IMG/VR virus record: IMGVR_UViG_3300036770_003071
Coordinates: 1-29,170 of that record
Direction: 5' to 3' (one strand)
Length of the DNA stretch: 29,170 nt
DNA from: a virus
Part shown: piece by piece, positions 1-7,595 of the stretch
How the letters are laid out: each line of letters opens with the position of its first letter
Position numbering within the stretch: position 1 is the stretch's first letter
Translations under genes and position numbers: made by a program
The notes under the pieces: generated by a model
Database searches by the model: none
What the model was told of the DNA's origin: nothing
What the model saw: only the letters and a program-made list of their open reading frames with translations

Positions 1-127
1 TGCACCGGCTCGGGCAGACGGTCGAGGATGGCCAGCGCGACCCCGAGCAGCGCCCGCAGGTACTCGGTCGGCCCGCCGAAGCGGGCAGACGCGGCGAGCG
101 TGCGAGCATGCGCGAGGTCGGGCGACA
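1..127. repeat. Direct terminal repeat, left copy
   Basis: These 127 bases are identical to the last 127 bases of the window. An exact repeat of 127 bp fits a circular contig whose ends overlap by one assembler k-mer (127 is a common largest k). It lies inside a coding gene, which argues against a biological terminal repeat, although a short real repeat cannot be excluded without reads. The genome is therefore circular, or circularly permuted, at 29,043 bp. Confidence 0.95.
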
Positions 128-128
128 T
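1..128 (-). CDS. Small Ala/Pro-rich protein in head module, 5' part (gene continues across the contig join)
   Basis: This is the start of a 74-aa gene that is split by the linear cut. The ATG at 128-126 overlaps the capsid gene stop (TGATG), so translation is probably coupled to the capsid gene. Across the circular join the reading frame continues at 29043 and stops at 28947. The N-terminal 43 residues look helical (LRALLGVALAILDRLPE). The C-terminal part is a low-complexity Pro/Ala stretch ending in a basic tail (GKPKGKR). It lies between the major capsid gene and a head-tail connector-like gene. I do not recognise a family; a minor head protein is an inference from position only. Confidence 0.8.
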   Translation of the reverse strand, partial: MSPDLAHARTLAASARFGGPTEYLRALLGVALAILDRLPEPV

Positions 129-1147
129 CAGCTGGTCGCCTTGTTGGCGCAGTAGGCGCCGCGCCAGTCGCGAACAACGGCGCCGAAGCGGAACGAGGCC
201 TGAAGCACCGTGCACTTGCGCGACTCGTCGCGGTAAGTGACCAGCACCGGGGCGCCCGAGTCGGCGATGACGAGGCCAGCGTCGTCCGTAGCCATCCACC
301 AGGCGTCAGCGTCATCCGTGAGGAACGGGTTGACGATGACCGACAGCAGGCCCCGGTTGGGGTTGATGTCGTTCTGCGCCGAGCCGGGAAGGTTTTGGCT
401 TTCGAGCACTTGCATCGCCGTCGTGCGAAGCGCGGGGCCGACGATCAGCTTGGTCGGGCGGATGACGATGCGCTCGCCGCGCTCGTCGATGGCGTTTGTG
501 GTCGTCATCGCTTGGTAAGCGGTGTCGAGGTTGGTGGCCGACAGCGCCAGCGAGGCGGTCAGGTTGACGCCTTGGCTGCCCGCGTTGGTCGCGAACTTCA
601 ACGGGTGGGCGTTACCCGAGGCGGCGAACCACGGCTTGCCATCGTAGACGAACTTGCGGTTGGTATCGGGCGCGCCGGGGTAGCTGCCGTCAAAGAACGT
701 GGCGTTACCCGCCGACAGCGTGCCCTTCTGCAACATGCCAGCGACGATGCTGTCCTTCTTGGTGGCCGAGTTCTTGCTGTACTCGGTGACGAACAGCTGC
801 ACCAGCGACTGCACGCGGGCCTGAGCGTTGGCCGCCTCAAGGATGCTGTCAGGCACCACAAGGCGGTCGGCGTACTCGTTGGCCGCGAGCTGCCACGCGT
901 AGCCTTCGCCGAGCGTCTGGGCCGCGACCTCGTCGCCGTCGCGGTGCAGGGTCGGCTGGCCGACGCCCACCATCGTGACGCCACGGTGCCCGTAGGGGGC
1001 GTCGTGCAGCGCGGAGATCGGGATGATGTTGCTCGACACAGACCGGAAGTGCTCGACATCGGGTTGGTAGCTGGACGCCATGACCTCGTAGCCGAGGTCG
1101 ATGACGTACTTGGAGATGGAGCCTGGGGAAAGGGTAGCGCCGGACAT
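128..1147 (-). CDS. Major capsid protein
   Basis: The 339-aa product has the size and position of a phage major capsid protein: portal, scaffold and decoration-like genes come before it and connector genes follow. The sequence has a hydrophilic N-terminus, a middle part rich in aromatic and Gly residues (FFDGSYPGAPDTNRKF), and a C-terminal part with a NPNRGLLSVIVNPFL segment, as in gpT-like/HK97-fold coat proteins. The fold itself is inferred. The ATG at 1147 follows GGAGG with good spacing, a strong ribosome binding site suited to an abundant protein. The stop overlaps the ATG of the next gene. I see no N-terminal delta domain longer than about 30 residues, which fits with a separate scaffold gene. 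Confidence 0.88.
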   Translation of the reverse strand: MSGATLSPGSISKYVIDLGYEVMASSYQPDVEHFRSVSSNIIPISALHDAPYGHRGVTMVGVGQPTLHRDGDEVAAQTLGEGYAWQLAANEYADRLVVPDSILEAANAQARVQSLVQLFVTEYSKNSATKKDSIVAGMLQKGTLSAGNATFFDGSYPGAPDTNRKFVYDGKPWFAASGNAHPLKFATNAGSQGVNLTASLALSATNLDTAYQAMTTTNAIDERGERIVIRPTKLIVGPALRTTAMQVLESQNLPGSAQNDINPNRGLLSVIVNPFLTDDADAWWMATDDAGLVIADSGAPVLVTYRDESRKCTVLQASFRFGAVVRDWRGAYCANKATS

Positions 1148-1159
1148 GCTGGCCTCCTA

Positions 1160-1579
1160 TCAGACCACGCCAGCGAGGACGCGGCGGATGGTGATGTACG
1201 CGAGGTTGGAAACGGTGTCGACCGACTGGATGAGGATGCAGTCGTCAGCCGACGCGGTGATGTCGATGGACTGCGCGCCGCCGACATCGCAGGTCTTGCC
1301 GACCATCGCCTGAGTCAGCGTGCCCGAGCTGGGCGGGAACAGGTAGACGGACTCGGAGCCGACATCGACCTGCACCGTGAAGGCACCGTCGCTGGCAGGC
1401 GCCGAGCTGCACGGGTCGAAGGCCACACCGATGGCGTTCTCACCGGCGGCGGCCTGCTGCACGAAGCCGTTGCTATCGAGGGAGATGAGGTCGCCAGCGG
1501 CGAAGGTCTCGCCGGACTTGACGGGCAGCGCGATGAACAGGCGCTCGCCCTTGACGTAACCGTAGGACAGGTTGGCCAT
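1160..1579 (-). CDS. Capsid decoration/stabilisation-like protein
   Basis: The 139-aa product is rich in Gly, Ala, Ser and beta-branched residues. It begins with a short beta-type pattern (VKGERLFIALPVKSGETF, AGDLISLD), which resembles the DUF2190/head-decoration group of small beta-barrel proteins coded just before the coat protein. The assignment rests on this pattern and on its place between scaffold and capsid; I see no catalytic motif. The ATG follows TTGGAGGCCCACA, a strong ribosome binding site, so high expression is likely. Only 12 bp separate its stop from the capsid start. It could instead be a head fibre base. Confidence 0.6.
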   Translation of the reverse strand: MANLSYGYVKGERLFIALPVKSGETFAAGDLISLDSNGFVQQAAAGENAIGVAFDPCSSAPASDGAFTVQVDVGSESVYLFPPSSGTLTQAMVGKTCDVGGAQSIDITASADDCILIQSVDTVSNLAYITIRRVLAGVV

Positions 1580-1609
1580 TGTGGGCCTCCAAGGTGAAGG
1601 CCCGAGGCG

Positions 1610-2194
1610 TTACCGCTTGGCGGTTTTACCGGGGCCGTGCAGGTTGTAGAACTTGCGTACCACGGCAGGGTTGATCGTGCGAAGGTCGGGCCGTTCCGAC
1701 TCCACCCACCGCAGCTCGGCCGGGGTCAGCTCGCTCGGGTCTGGGGTGCCCGTTGGAGCCATGCCGCCCTGAGGATACCCCGCCGCCGGTGGTGGCGTGG
1801 CTGGGGTGCTGCCCGTGGCGGTGGCTTGCGCGTGTTGGCTGGCAAGCTCGACGGCATCGAGCCAGCTGCTCACCAGCCTGTCGTCAAGGCTTTCGGGGGC
1901 CTTGCCGCGCAGCACCTCGGGGAGGGCTGCGATGCGCTCGGCGTTGCGGACCCGTAGGGCCTCGGCCTGCTGGGTCTGGTACGCCTGCCATTCCTCGGCT
2001 GCGGTGCGCCAGCTGGTCGACTGCTCGCGCAGCTGCTCCAGCTCGGCCTGCACCGTGGCCAGCGCCTCGGCTGCCGCCTGTGCCCGCTTGCGCTCGCTGA
2101 CGAGTGCTGCGATAGGCACCACGGTCGCCTCGGTCTGGGCTGTGGTGGATGGGGTCGGAACGTCAATGACCGGCGCAGTTTCTTCGCCCTGCAT
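1610..2194 (-). CDS. Scaffolding protein
   Basis: The 194-aa protein has a Thr/Pro-rich start, then a long charged coiled-coil-like helix (about residues 29-91, rich in Ala, Glu, Gln and Arg). A Pro/Gly/Thr-rich linker (about 125-152) is followed by a short basic C-terminal segment (VRKFYNLHGPGKTAKR). This layout is typical of phage scaffolds, in which the basic C-terminal helix contacts the coat protein. It lies directly before the decoration-like and major capsid genes, as expected. The ATG at 2194 is preceded by GCGAGGATGCACG. No protease domain is visible, so removal of the scaffold by proteolysis cannot be assigned to a gene here. Confidence 0.75.
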   Translation of the reverse strand: MQGEETAPVIDVPTPSTTAQTEATVVPIAALVSERKRAQAAAEALATVQAELEQLREQSTSWRTAAEEWQAYQTQQAEALRVRNAERIAALPEVLRGKAPESLDDRLVSSWLDAVELASQHAQATATGSTPATPPPAAGYPQGGMAPTGTPDPSELTPAELRWVESERPDLRTINPAVVRKFYNLHGPGKTAKR

Positions 2195-2274
2195 CGTGCA
2201 TCCTCGCTGCGCCCGTTACGGTCGGCGGCACCGGTTGAGGATGATGGATGCCTAGCACACGCACCGCGCAGCCG
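2195..2274 (-). promoter_or_regulatory. 80-bp gap before scaffold gene, weak promoter candidate
   Basis: This is one of the few real gaps in the late block, just before the scaffold and capsid genes that need high expression. On the - strand TTGACG (2278-2273, overlapping the upstream stop) makes a good -35, but the matching -10 position (TAGGCA at 2254-2249, 18-bp spacing) is poor. The gap before the methyltransferase gene has the same arrangement. The call is weak. Confidence 0.2.
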
Positions 2275-2751
2275 TCAAGGCAAGTGCTTACGAAGCAGTC
2301 CGTCAGCCCACGACCGCCCCGCGTCACCACCCCACCCGAGCCACGCCTGCCAGCCCTTGCTATCGACGCCCCAGCCTTCGCCCTGACGGTCGACCTCATG
2401 GCGCGCAAAGTAAGAGGCCATGCGCTGCAGCGTCTCCAGCGACACCGCCCGACCGTTAGCCAGGTCTCGGGCGCGGGCGATGCCGACGCTCGTCATGGCG
2501 CGACGGCTAGGCGGCAGGCTGGCGCGCAGGTCAAGCGCCCGCTTGGCTGCCTCGCGCACCGCCCGAGGCGGCACGAATGACAGACCCGAGGCGGCGGCGC
2601 GTCGGCGCTGGATGACCTCGCCCTGCAGTTCGGCCTTGGCGCGGGCTGCGGCCTCGCTCGCGCGGTCGCCCTCGGTGTAGGGGTAGAACGCCCCGGCGTC
2701 GCCCCAGCGGTAGCCACGCTGCCCGTCGATGGTGACCTCACGGACTGGCAT
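2275..2751 (-). CDS. Conserved phage protein of unknown function in the head module
   Basis: The 158-aa product starts inside the end of the portal gene (14-bp overlap; GAGGAACCCG before the ATG). Its N-terminal part carries a compact DGQRGYRWG...FYPYTEGD segment. The C-terminal half has a dense conserved-looking block: ARARDLANGRAVSLETLQRM, then MASYFARHEVD, then SKGWQAWLGWGGDAGRSWA. I associate this Trp/Gly-rich block with a family found near portal and prohead genes in other phages, but I cannot name a function. From position it may help in head assembly or maturation. No Ser protease triad (S/H/D) is evident. Confidence 0.7.
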   Translation of the reverse strand: MPVREVTIDGQRGYRWGDAGAFYPYTEGDRASEAAARAKAELQGEVIQRRRAAASGLSFVPPRAVREAAKRALDLRASLPPSRRAMTSVGIARARDLANGRAVSLETLQRMASYFARHEVDRQGEGWGVDSKGWQAWLGWGGDAGRSWADGLLRKHLP

Positions 2752-4294
2752 CGGGTTCCTCGGCGGGGGGCGCCTCGACCGCAGGCACCTCGGCCAGCGA
2801 CTCGCCCATGCGCAGCGCCTCCAGCTTCGCCATCAGCCCCTCGGCGGCGGACAGCTCTGCGCCGGTGCGCGCCGCCAGCTCGGCCTGCGCCCGCTCGGCG
2901 TAGGTCGCTGCGTCGGCGTCCTCGGGCACCCCGACACCCAGCCCCTGCAGGACGCGCACCGCGTCGACCCCGAGCAGCAGCCCCTTGTCCAGCAGCGTCG
3001 TCGTCAGCTCGGCCACGGCGGTAACGTCCATCGGCAGGGCAGCGCCGCCATCCACGACGTAGACATCGGCCAGGTCGTCCCACGGCACGGCATCATCGAT
3101 GGCCACCGCCATGCCAACGACCTGCGCCAAGGCATCATAGAAGGCCCGCCGGATAGGCTCGATCTTCGCCACGAACGCCCCGGCACGGTACGACAGGGCG
3201 GTGCCTGAGCTGTTCGCGCCCGAGTCGACGAACAGGAACTCAGGCAGCGTCTGCACCAGCGACTCGCGCATGCGGCTCGCTGCGTCAAGCGCGGTGTTAG
3301 CCCCCTGCAGCGTGGCCTCCAGCCATTGGAGGTCAGCACCCAGCGGCAGCGCCACCGACCGCCCAGCCTCCGACAGCCGAGCGTCCTGCGCGACCTGCAC
3401 GCCGATGGCCTTCAGGATGGGGTTGGCGTGGCGCGTTGTCAAGGCCTGCAGCTGCGTGAAGAATGAGTCGACCGCCGCCAGCGCGTCCTCGTAGCCGTAC
3501 CCCGCCCACGTCGACAGCGACCCATCGCCCACGTCGCGGTACGCCACCCGAACCAACGGCACGGCCCCCAGCACGTTGCGACCAGACTCGGCAGGCACCA
3601 GCGCCCCGTCGCGGAACACCTGCACCGTGTCGGCGGTGATGACGCGCCGGTACTGCACCGTGCGCGACTCGCCGGTGTACGCCCCGGTCTCGGGGTCGAC
3701 CTCCAGCCCCGTGCGGTAGTAGACGGTGATGACGGCCCGCTCGATGTACCGCCCCGTGGGGTCGCGCTGCACCTCGACCGTGCGAGGGTCATGAGCCACC
3801 ACGACGGCGCCGTCCTTGCTGTTGAGCGCCTCCAGATACACCTCGCCGAACACGCACAAGTTCAAGGCCCACCGCTGCCGCTGCGCGTCGATGCCAGACC
3901 GCCGCCAGACCTCTGCGCCCTTGGCCTGCACCATGGCGGGGTCGTCGTCGGGCGACACCAAGTCTGGCCGCGCCTGCAGGGACAGGGCGTTGCTGGCGAT
4001 GCTGCTGGCGTCGACCTCGCAGACGAACTGCAGGTCGCGGGTCATGCGGCGGGTGACGGTGATCTCGCGGTCTTGCGAGTCGACCGCCACAAACAAGTTC
4101 ATCCGCTCGATGTCGCCGCGCCGGTAGGCCAGCCCGAGGTACGCCTCCCAGCGGCGCGTGAACTCCTCGATGACCTCGTCCCGTGTCCGTGGCCAACGCC
4201 GACCGAAGGCCAGCGTCTGGCTGATGCCGTACACCAGCTCGTCGCCGCTGCGGCGGAAAGACTGGTCGGCGCTACTGTCGAGCAGGATAGGCAT
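2738..4294 (-). CDS. Portal protein
   Basis: The 518-aa product has the length and position expected of a phage portal: immediately after the large terminase and before scaffold and capsid genes. It forms the dodecameric ring at the special vertex through which DNA is packaged and ejected. The sequence shows alternating beta/helical segments and a long helix near residues 255-285 (DALAAVDSFFTQLQALTTRH), as in the stem/wing region of SPP1 gp6-like portals. It ends with a Glu/Pro-rich acidic tail. Its ATG at 4294 is one base past the terminase stop, behind CGGGGTGTGAG. The acidic tail is coded in the overlap with the next gene. Confidence 0.87.
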   Translation of the reverse strand: MPILLDSSADQSFRRSGDELVYGISQTLAFGRRWPRTRDEVIEEFTRRWEAYLGLAYRRGDIERMNLFVAVDSQDREITVTRRMTRDLQFVCEVDASSIASNALSLQARPDLVSPDDDPAMVQAKGAEVWRRSGIDAQRQRWALNLCVFGEVYLEALNSKDGAVVVAHDPRTVEVQRDPTGRYIERAVITVYYRTGLEVDPETGAYTGESRTVQYRRVITADTVQVFRDGALVPAESGRNVLGAVPLVRVAYRDVGDGSLSTWAGYGYEDALAAVDSFFTQLQALTTRHANPILKAIGVQVAQDARLSEAGRSVALPLGADLQWLEATLQGANTALDAASRMRESLVQTLPEFLFVDSGANSSGTALSYRAGAFVAKIEPIRRAFYDALAQVVGMAVAIDDAVPWDDLADVYVVDGGAALPMDVTAVAELTTTLLDKGLLLGVDAVRVLQGLGVGVPEDADAATYAERAQAELAARTGAELSAAEGLMAKLEALRMGESLAEVPAVEAPPAEEPDASP

Positions 4295-4295
4295 C

Positions 4296-5789
4296 TCACA
4301 CCCCGAGGCGATGACGGAACGAGCCTAGCACGGCTGGCGCGGCGAGCCACCGCAGGGCGTAGGCCGTCGCATCCCACTGGTCATCGTGCGCCGAGCTGGG
4401 CACGCTGCACATCTCCTCGACGTAGTCTGCCACCCACGGCGCCGAGGCAGGCAGCAGCACCTGCCCTGCCGACCACAGCCCGTGGTAGGGGCGCATGCGG
4501 GCGACCTTGTCCATCTGCCCTGGCTCCACCGTCTGGATGCCCCGCACCAGCGTGCGCAGGTCGGCGACCAGCGGGTCGCCCGTGGCCTTGCCTTCCACCA
4601 GCACCGCGTCAGGCTGCCACCGCGCCGCGAGGTCGCGCAGGGTGGTGCGCTGGGTGGGGTAGTCGAGTCGCTCGCAGGTGACGTGCAAGACGTAGTGCAT
4701 GGCGCCCTTGACGCCGACGACCACGAACGCGCTCGGGTCGCTGCTCTGCTTAGCCCTGAAGGCCGTATCCGCCGCCAGCACAACACGGTCCATCGTGCGC
4801 CGCACCTGCATGGGGTCGCCTTCGTAGCGGTGCCCGAGCCACGCCCGCGACAGCTCGCTGCCCTCGGCGGGGCTGGGACGCTGCTGGTACAGCGCGGCGA
4901 ACCGACGCGGGCCGATGACCCGCCGCGTTTGGTCGAGCTGCTCAGGCGTCATCAGCTCGGGGTCCAGCGCCGCCCCGACCTCGCGCCCGAGGATGTCGTC
5001 GGCCTCGGCCAGCGCAGGGTACGACACCACGCGCCACGCGTCGCCGCCCTTGCGCTCGGCAGCGAGCAGTCGCCCGACTAGGTCGTCCTCATGCCAGCGG
5101 GTGTGCATGACCACGATACCGGCCCGCGTGGCGGCGGCGCGAGGGATGACGACCGAGGCGTACCACGACCACACCGCGTCACGCTGGCGCTGGCTCGATG
5201 CCTCGGCCTCGTCGCGGAACGGGTCATCGACCACCAGCAGCTGCACCGTGCGCCCAGTCAGGCCCTGCCCTACGCCTCGCGACAGGTACCGCCCCGGCGG
5301 GCGCTGCTCGGCCTGCCCGAGCGACCAGTCGTCCAGGCGGTCGATGTCGTTGCGGGCGTAGCCACCAGCCTCGGCGACCCGCCGCTCCATCCGCAGGTGC
5401 GGCCACACCGCCAACGCCTCGCTGCCACGCGCCATCTCCCGAGCCGCCCGCGAGTGTTCCACCGCCAAGGAGTCGCCATAGGAGCAGACCGCCACCGTGC
5501 CACCGTACCGCGCCCCGTAGGCCACGGGCATGCGGCGCGACACCAGCTCCGACTTGCCATGCTGGGGCGGTGCGCAGACGATGAGCCGTGGCGCCTGCCT
5601 CGCTGCCGCCTGCGCCATGACAGCGTCCAGCTCGGCGCAGAGGTGCCGCTGCCACGCCGACAGGCGCAGCGGACCCCTAGCCGTCGGCGGGCCGTACTCG
5701 CACCACGCAGCCAGCCGGCGGCGGGCCAGCTCGCGCCGCGCCAGCTCGCGCCGCGCCTCAGTCCTCTGCGGCGAGGCGTTCAAGGACAT
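4296..5789 (-). CDS. terL: Terminase large subunit
   Basis: The 497-aa protein is the DNA-packaging motor. The ATPase domain shows Walker A APPQHGKS (residues 73-80), Walker B LLVVDDP (184-190, with catalytic acid next to it) and a motif III-like MHTRWHEDDL (228-237). The C-terminal RNase H-like nuclease shows D341 (AADTAF), E399 (VLVEGK) and D473 (QWDATA), the metal-binding acids used to cut packaged DNA. The gene overlaps the small subunit end by 32 bp. The ribosome binding site before ATG 5789 is weak, so coupling to the small subunit is likely. Residues 11-26 contain an RRELA repeat coded by a 15-bp tandem duplication. Confidence 0.96.
   Translation of the reverse strand: MSLNASPQRTEARRELARRELARRRLAAWCEYGPPTARGPLRLSAWQRHLCAELDAVMAQAAARQAPRLIVCAPPQHGKSELVSRRMPVAYGARYGGTVAVCSYGDSLAVEHSRAAREMARGSEALAVWPHLRMERRVAEAGGYARNDIDRLDDWSLGQAEQRPPGRYLSRGVGQGLTGRTVQLLVVDDPFRDEAEASSQRQRDAVWSWYASVVIPRAAATRAGIVVMHTRWHEDDLVGRLLAAERKGGDAWRVVSYPALAEADDILGREVGAALDPELMTPEQLDQTRRVIGPRRFAALYQQRPSPAEGSELSRAWLGHRYEGDPMQVRRTMDRVVLAADTAFRAKQSSDPSAFVVVGVKGAMHYVLHVTCERLDYPTQRTTLRDLAARWQPDAVLVEGKATGDPLVADLRTLVRGIQTVEPGQMDKVARMRPYHGLWSAGQVLLPASAPWVADYVEEMCSVPSSAHDDQWDATAYALRWLAAPAVLGSFRHRLGV
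5726..5755 (-). repeat. Two perfect 15-bp tandem repeats inside terL
   Basis: The unit ccagctcgcgccgcg occurs twice head to tail. It keeps the reading frame and codes a repeated RRELA in the N-terminal helix of the large terminase. A third, diverged ARRRL follows in the protein. It is probably a slippage duplication. Confidence 0.9.
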
Positions 5790-6180
5790 CGTCTGGGGTG
5801 TCGGGGCCGATGTCGATGCGCAGCGCGCCGCCCCTCGGGCCGCTCAGCTCGACCGACGAGTGCCTCGGGATGGCGAGGTCGGCCAACTTGGAGGCCGCCG
5901 CCACGCGGGCGCTCGGGCTGACTGACTTGTCTCCCGCGACTTGCGCCAGCGTCTGCACCGCGACGGGCGCCACGCGCACCACGGCGCGCCGTAGGGCATC
6001 CTGCGCGGCACGCTGTGACGCCTCGACCCATGCAGCGACGTGCGGACGGCGGCTGATGCGCCATGCGTGGGTGTGGGAAAAGCCCAGCTCCTCGCCGATC
6101 TTTCGGAACTCGCGCCCCTGCAGCATCAGCTCGGCGACCTTCAGCTCCTCGGGGCTGAGAACGTCACCTTCAGTTGCCAT
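5758..6180 (-). CDS. terS: Terminase small subunit
   Basis: The 140-aa protein has an N-terminal helix-turn-helix-like segment (ELKVAELMLQGREFRKIGEE followed by LGFSHTHAWRISRR, about residues 12-45). A helical oligomerisation region (HVAAWVEASQRAAQDALRR, then VAPVAVQTLAQV) comes next, as in phage small terminases that bind the packaging site. It lies directly upstream of terL. ATG 6180 was chosen because it follows GCGAGGTGTCCG; an earlier in-frame ATG at 6207 has no comparable site. The gene overlaps the methyltransferase stop by 11 bp and terL by 32 bp. It feeds viral DNA to TerL. Confidence 0.82.
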   Translation of the reverse strand: MATEGDVLSPEELKVAELMLQGREFRKIGEELGFSHTHAWRISRRPHVAAWVEASQRAAQDALRRAVVRVAPVAVQTLAQVAGDKSVSPSARVAAASKLADLAIPRHSSVELSGPRGGALRIDIGPDTPDDVLERLAAED

Positions 6181-7531
6181 CGGACACCTCGCGAGGATGG
6201 AGCGCACCGGGGCCGGGGTCGATGCCGTTCTGGACGGCCCACATAGTCCATCGGCGGCGGATGAGATCGCAGTAACGCGGGCTAATCTCGCAACCGTAAG
6301 CGATACGGCCCTCTGCTGCTGCTGCCATCAACGTCGTGCCGCTCCCCATGAACGGGTCGTATACGGCATCGCCGTCGTCGCTGTAAGCCTTGACGAAGAA
6401 CTGCGGTAGAGCCAGTGGGAAGGCTGCGCTATGGCCAGACCCAGCATTGGACCCCATGGCGCATTCGATGACGTTCCCAGGCAGCACCGAGTCGTAGTGC
6501 TTCATGATGCCCCTCGTAGTCTTGCCCTGCCTTATGCTCAGCTTGTCAGGACGGAATTCTCCCGATGATTCACGGTCCTCTCTTACGTTATCAGGTCGAA
6601 ACCTTACATCTTCGGATGCTGAGAAGTGGAAGATAGGTTCCCATTCATTCTTGAACCTAGGACCGAACAGTCCTGGCATACCGCCTCGTCTCCATACAAG
6701 CTGGTCTATGAGCCTCCATGACCAGCCGCGAACGTGCGTAATACACAGGTCAAGTACGTATAGGTGCTTCTGACCCGACTCGGTATGCTCCTTGATGTTC
6801 ACGAACCACGACCCATCCGCAGCCAGATGCGCGCGCACGTTGGCCTGCACAGCATCAAACCACGCGACATAATCGTCCGGCGGAATAGGCTTAAACCCGC
6901 TTGTCTCGTCGTACTTGCGCTGGCTGGCATACGGTGGGCTTGTGAACGCTAGGTTGATGCGCCTCCCATCCATCAGCCTCGACACCATATCAGCATCGCG
7001 ACAGTCACCGCACACCAGCCGATGCGGCCCGAGCTGGTACACCGTGCCCGCCGTGCTGTTAGGCTCGCCGTCCTCGTCCAGCTCTGGCGCGTCATCGCTC
7101 GGCGGCGCTGCCTCGATGCCATCACCGAGCAGCTCGCGCAGCTCGTCGTCATCCCAGCCCAACCCGTCGATCGGCGTGCCCTGCCGCTCAAGCTCGCCGA
7201 GAATGTCGGCCACGGCCTCGTCATCCCATTCGGCAAGCTCGGCGAGCTTGTTGTCGGCCAACGCCAGCGCCGCCGCCTCCGCTGGATCGAGGTCAAGGAA
7301 CCGCACCGGCACCTTGTCCATGCCCAACAACTGCGCAGCCTTCCAGCGAGTATGACCGCCGATGATGACGCGGTCGGCGGTGCGAGCGATGATGGGCGAG
7401 CCGAAGCCGAACCGCCGGATGGAGTCGGCCACGGTCTTGACCGCGTGGTCGTTGCGCCTCGGGTTACGGTCCCACGGGGTCAGGCTGTCGATAGCCTCCC
7501 ATGTAGCCGCAGCATCCAGCCTGCTGGCCAT
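6170..7531 (-). CDS. ParB-domain DNA methyltransferase (N6-adenine or N4-cytosine)
   Basis: The 453-aa protein joins two domains. Residues 10-80 are a ParB/Srx-like domain (PWDRNPRRN, then VIIGGHTRWKAAQLLG with the GHTR box). The rest is a permuted (beta-type) amino-methyltransferase: motif IV TSPPY at 197-201, a target-recognition region, then the SAM-binding motif I DPFMGSGTT at 392-400. Such enzymes modify phage DNA and may protect it from host restriction. ATG 7531 follows a very strong GGAGGTGTGAG. The catalytic part (about 6290-6960) is only about 43-57% GC in the lines I counted, far below its neighbours, so this half may have been acquired separately. The specificity cannot be read from the sequence. 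Confidence 0.92.
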   Translation of the reverse strand: MASRLDAAATWEAIDSLTPWDRNPRRNDHAVKTVADSIRRFGFGSPIIARTADRVIIGGHTRWKAAQLLGMDKVPVRFLDLDPAEAAALALADNKLAELAEWDDEAVADILGELERQGTPIDGLGWDDDELRELLGDGIEAAPPSDDAPELDEDGEPNSTAGTVYQLGPHRLVCGDCRDADMVSRLMDGRRINLAFTSPPYASQRKYDETSGFKPIPPDDYVAWFDAVQANVRAHLAADGSWFVNIKEHTESGQKHLYVLDLCITHVRGWSWRLIDQLVWRRGGMPGLFGPRFKNEWEPIFHFSASEDVRFRPDNVREDRESSGEFRPDKLSIRQGKTTRGIMKHYDSVLPGNVIECAMGSNAGSGHSAAFPLALPQFFVKAYSDDGDAVYDPFMGSGTTLMAAAAEGRIAYGCEISPRYCDLIRRRWTMWAVQNGIDPGPGALHPREVSDGN

Positions 7532-7595
7532 CTCACACCTCCACCGCACACCTACCCGCCGCCGGTGATAGGCGTCAAGCGCCGCCCCGCTCGGC

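Noticed and set aside
1-127. True short direct terminal repeat of a packaged linear genome
   Set aside because: The repeat lies inside a gene and has exactly a common assembler k-mer length, so an assembly overlap of a circular contig is the simpler reading.
395-1597. 400-codon + strand frame opposite the capsid and decoration-like genes
   Set aside because: Composition is shadow-like (Arg, Gly, His, Val) and the opposite strand holds the major capsid gene with a strong ribosome binding site.
3791-4681. 296-codon + strand frame opposite portal and terL
   Set aside because: It crosses two firmly assigned genes and has no recognisable motif.
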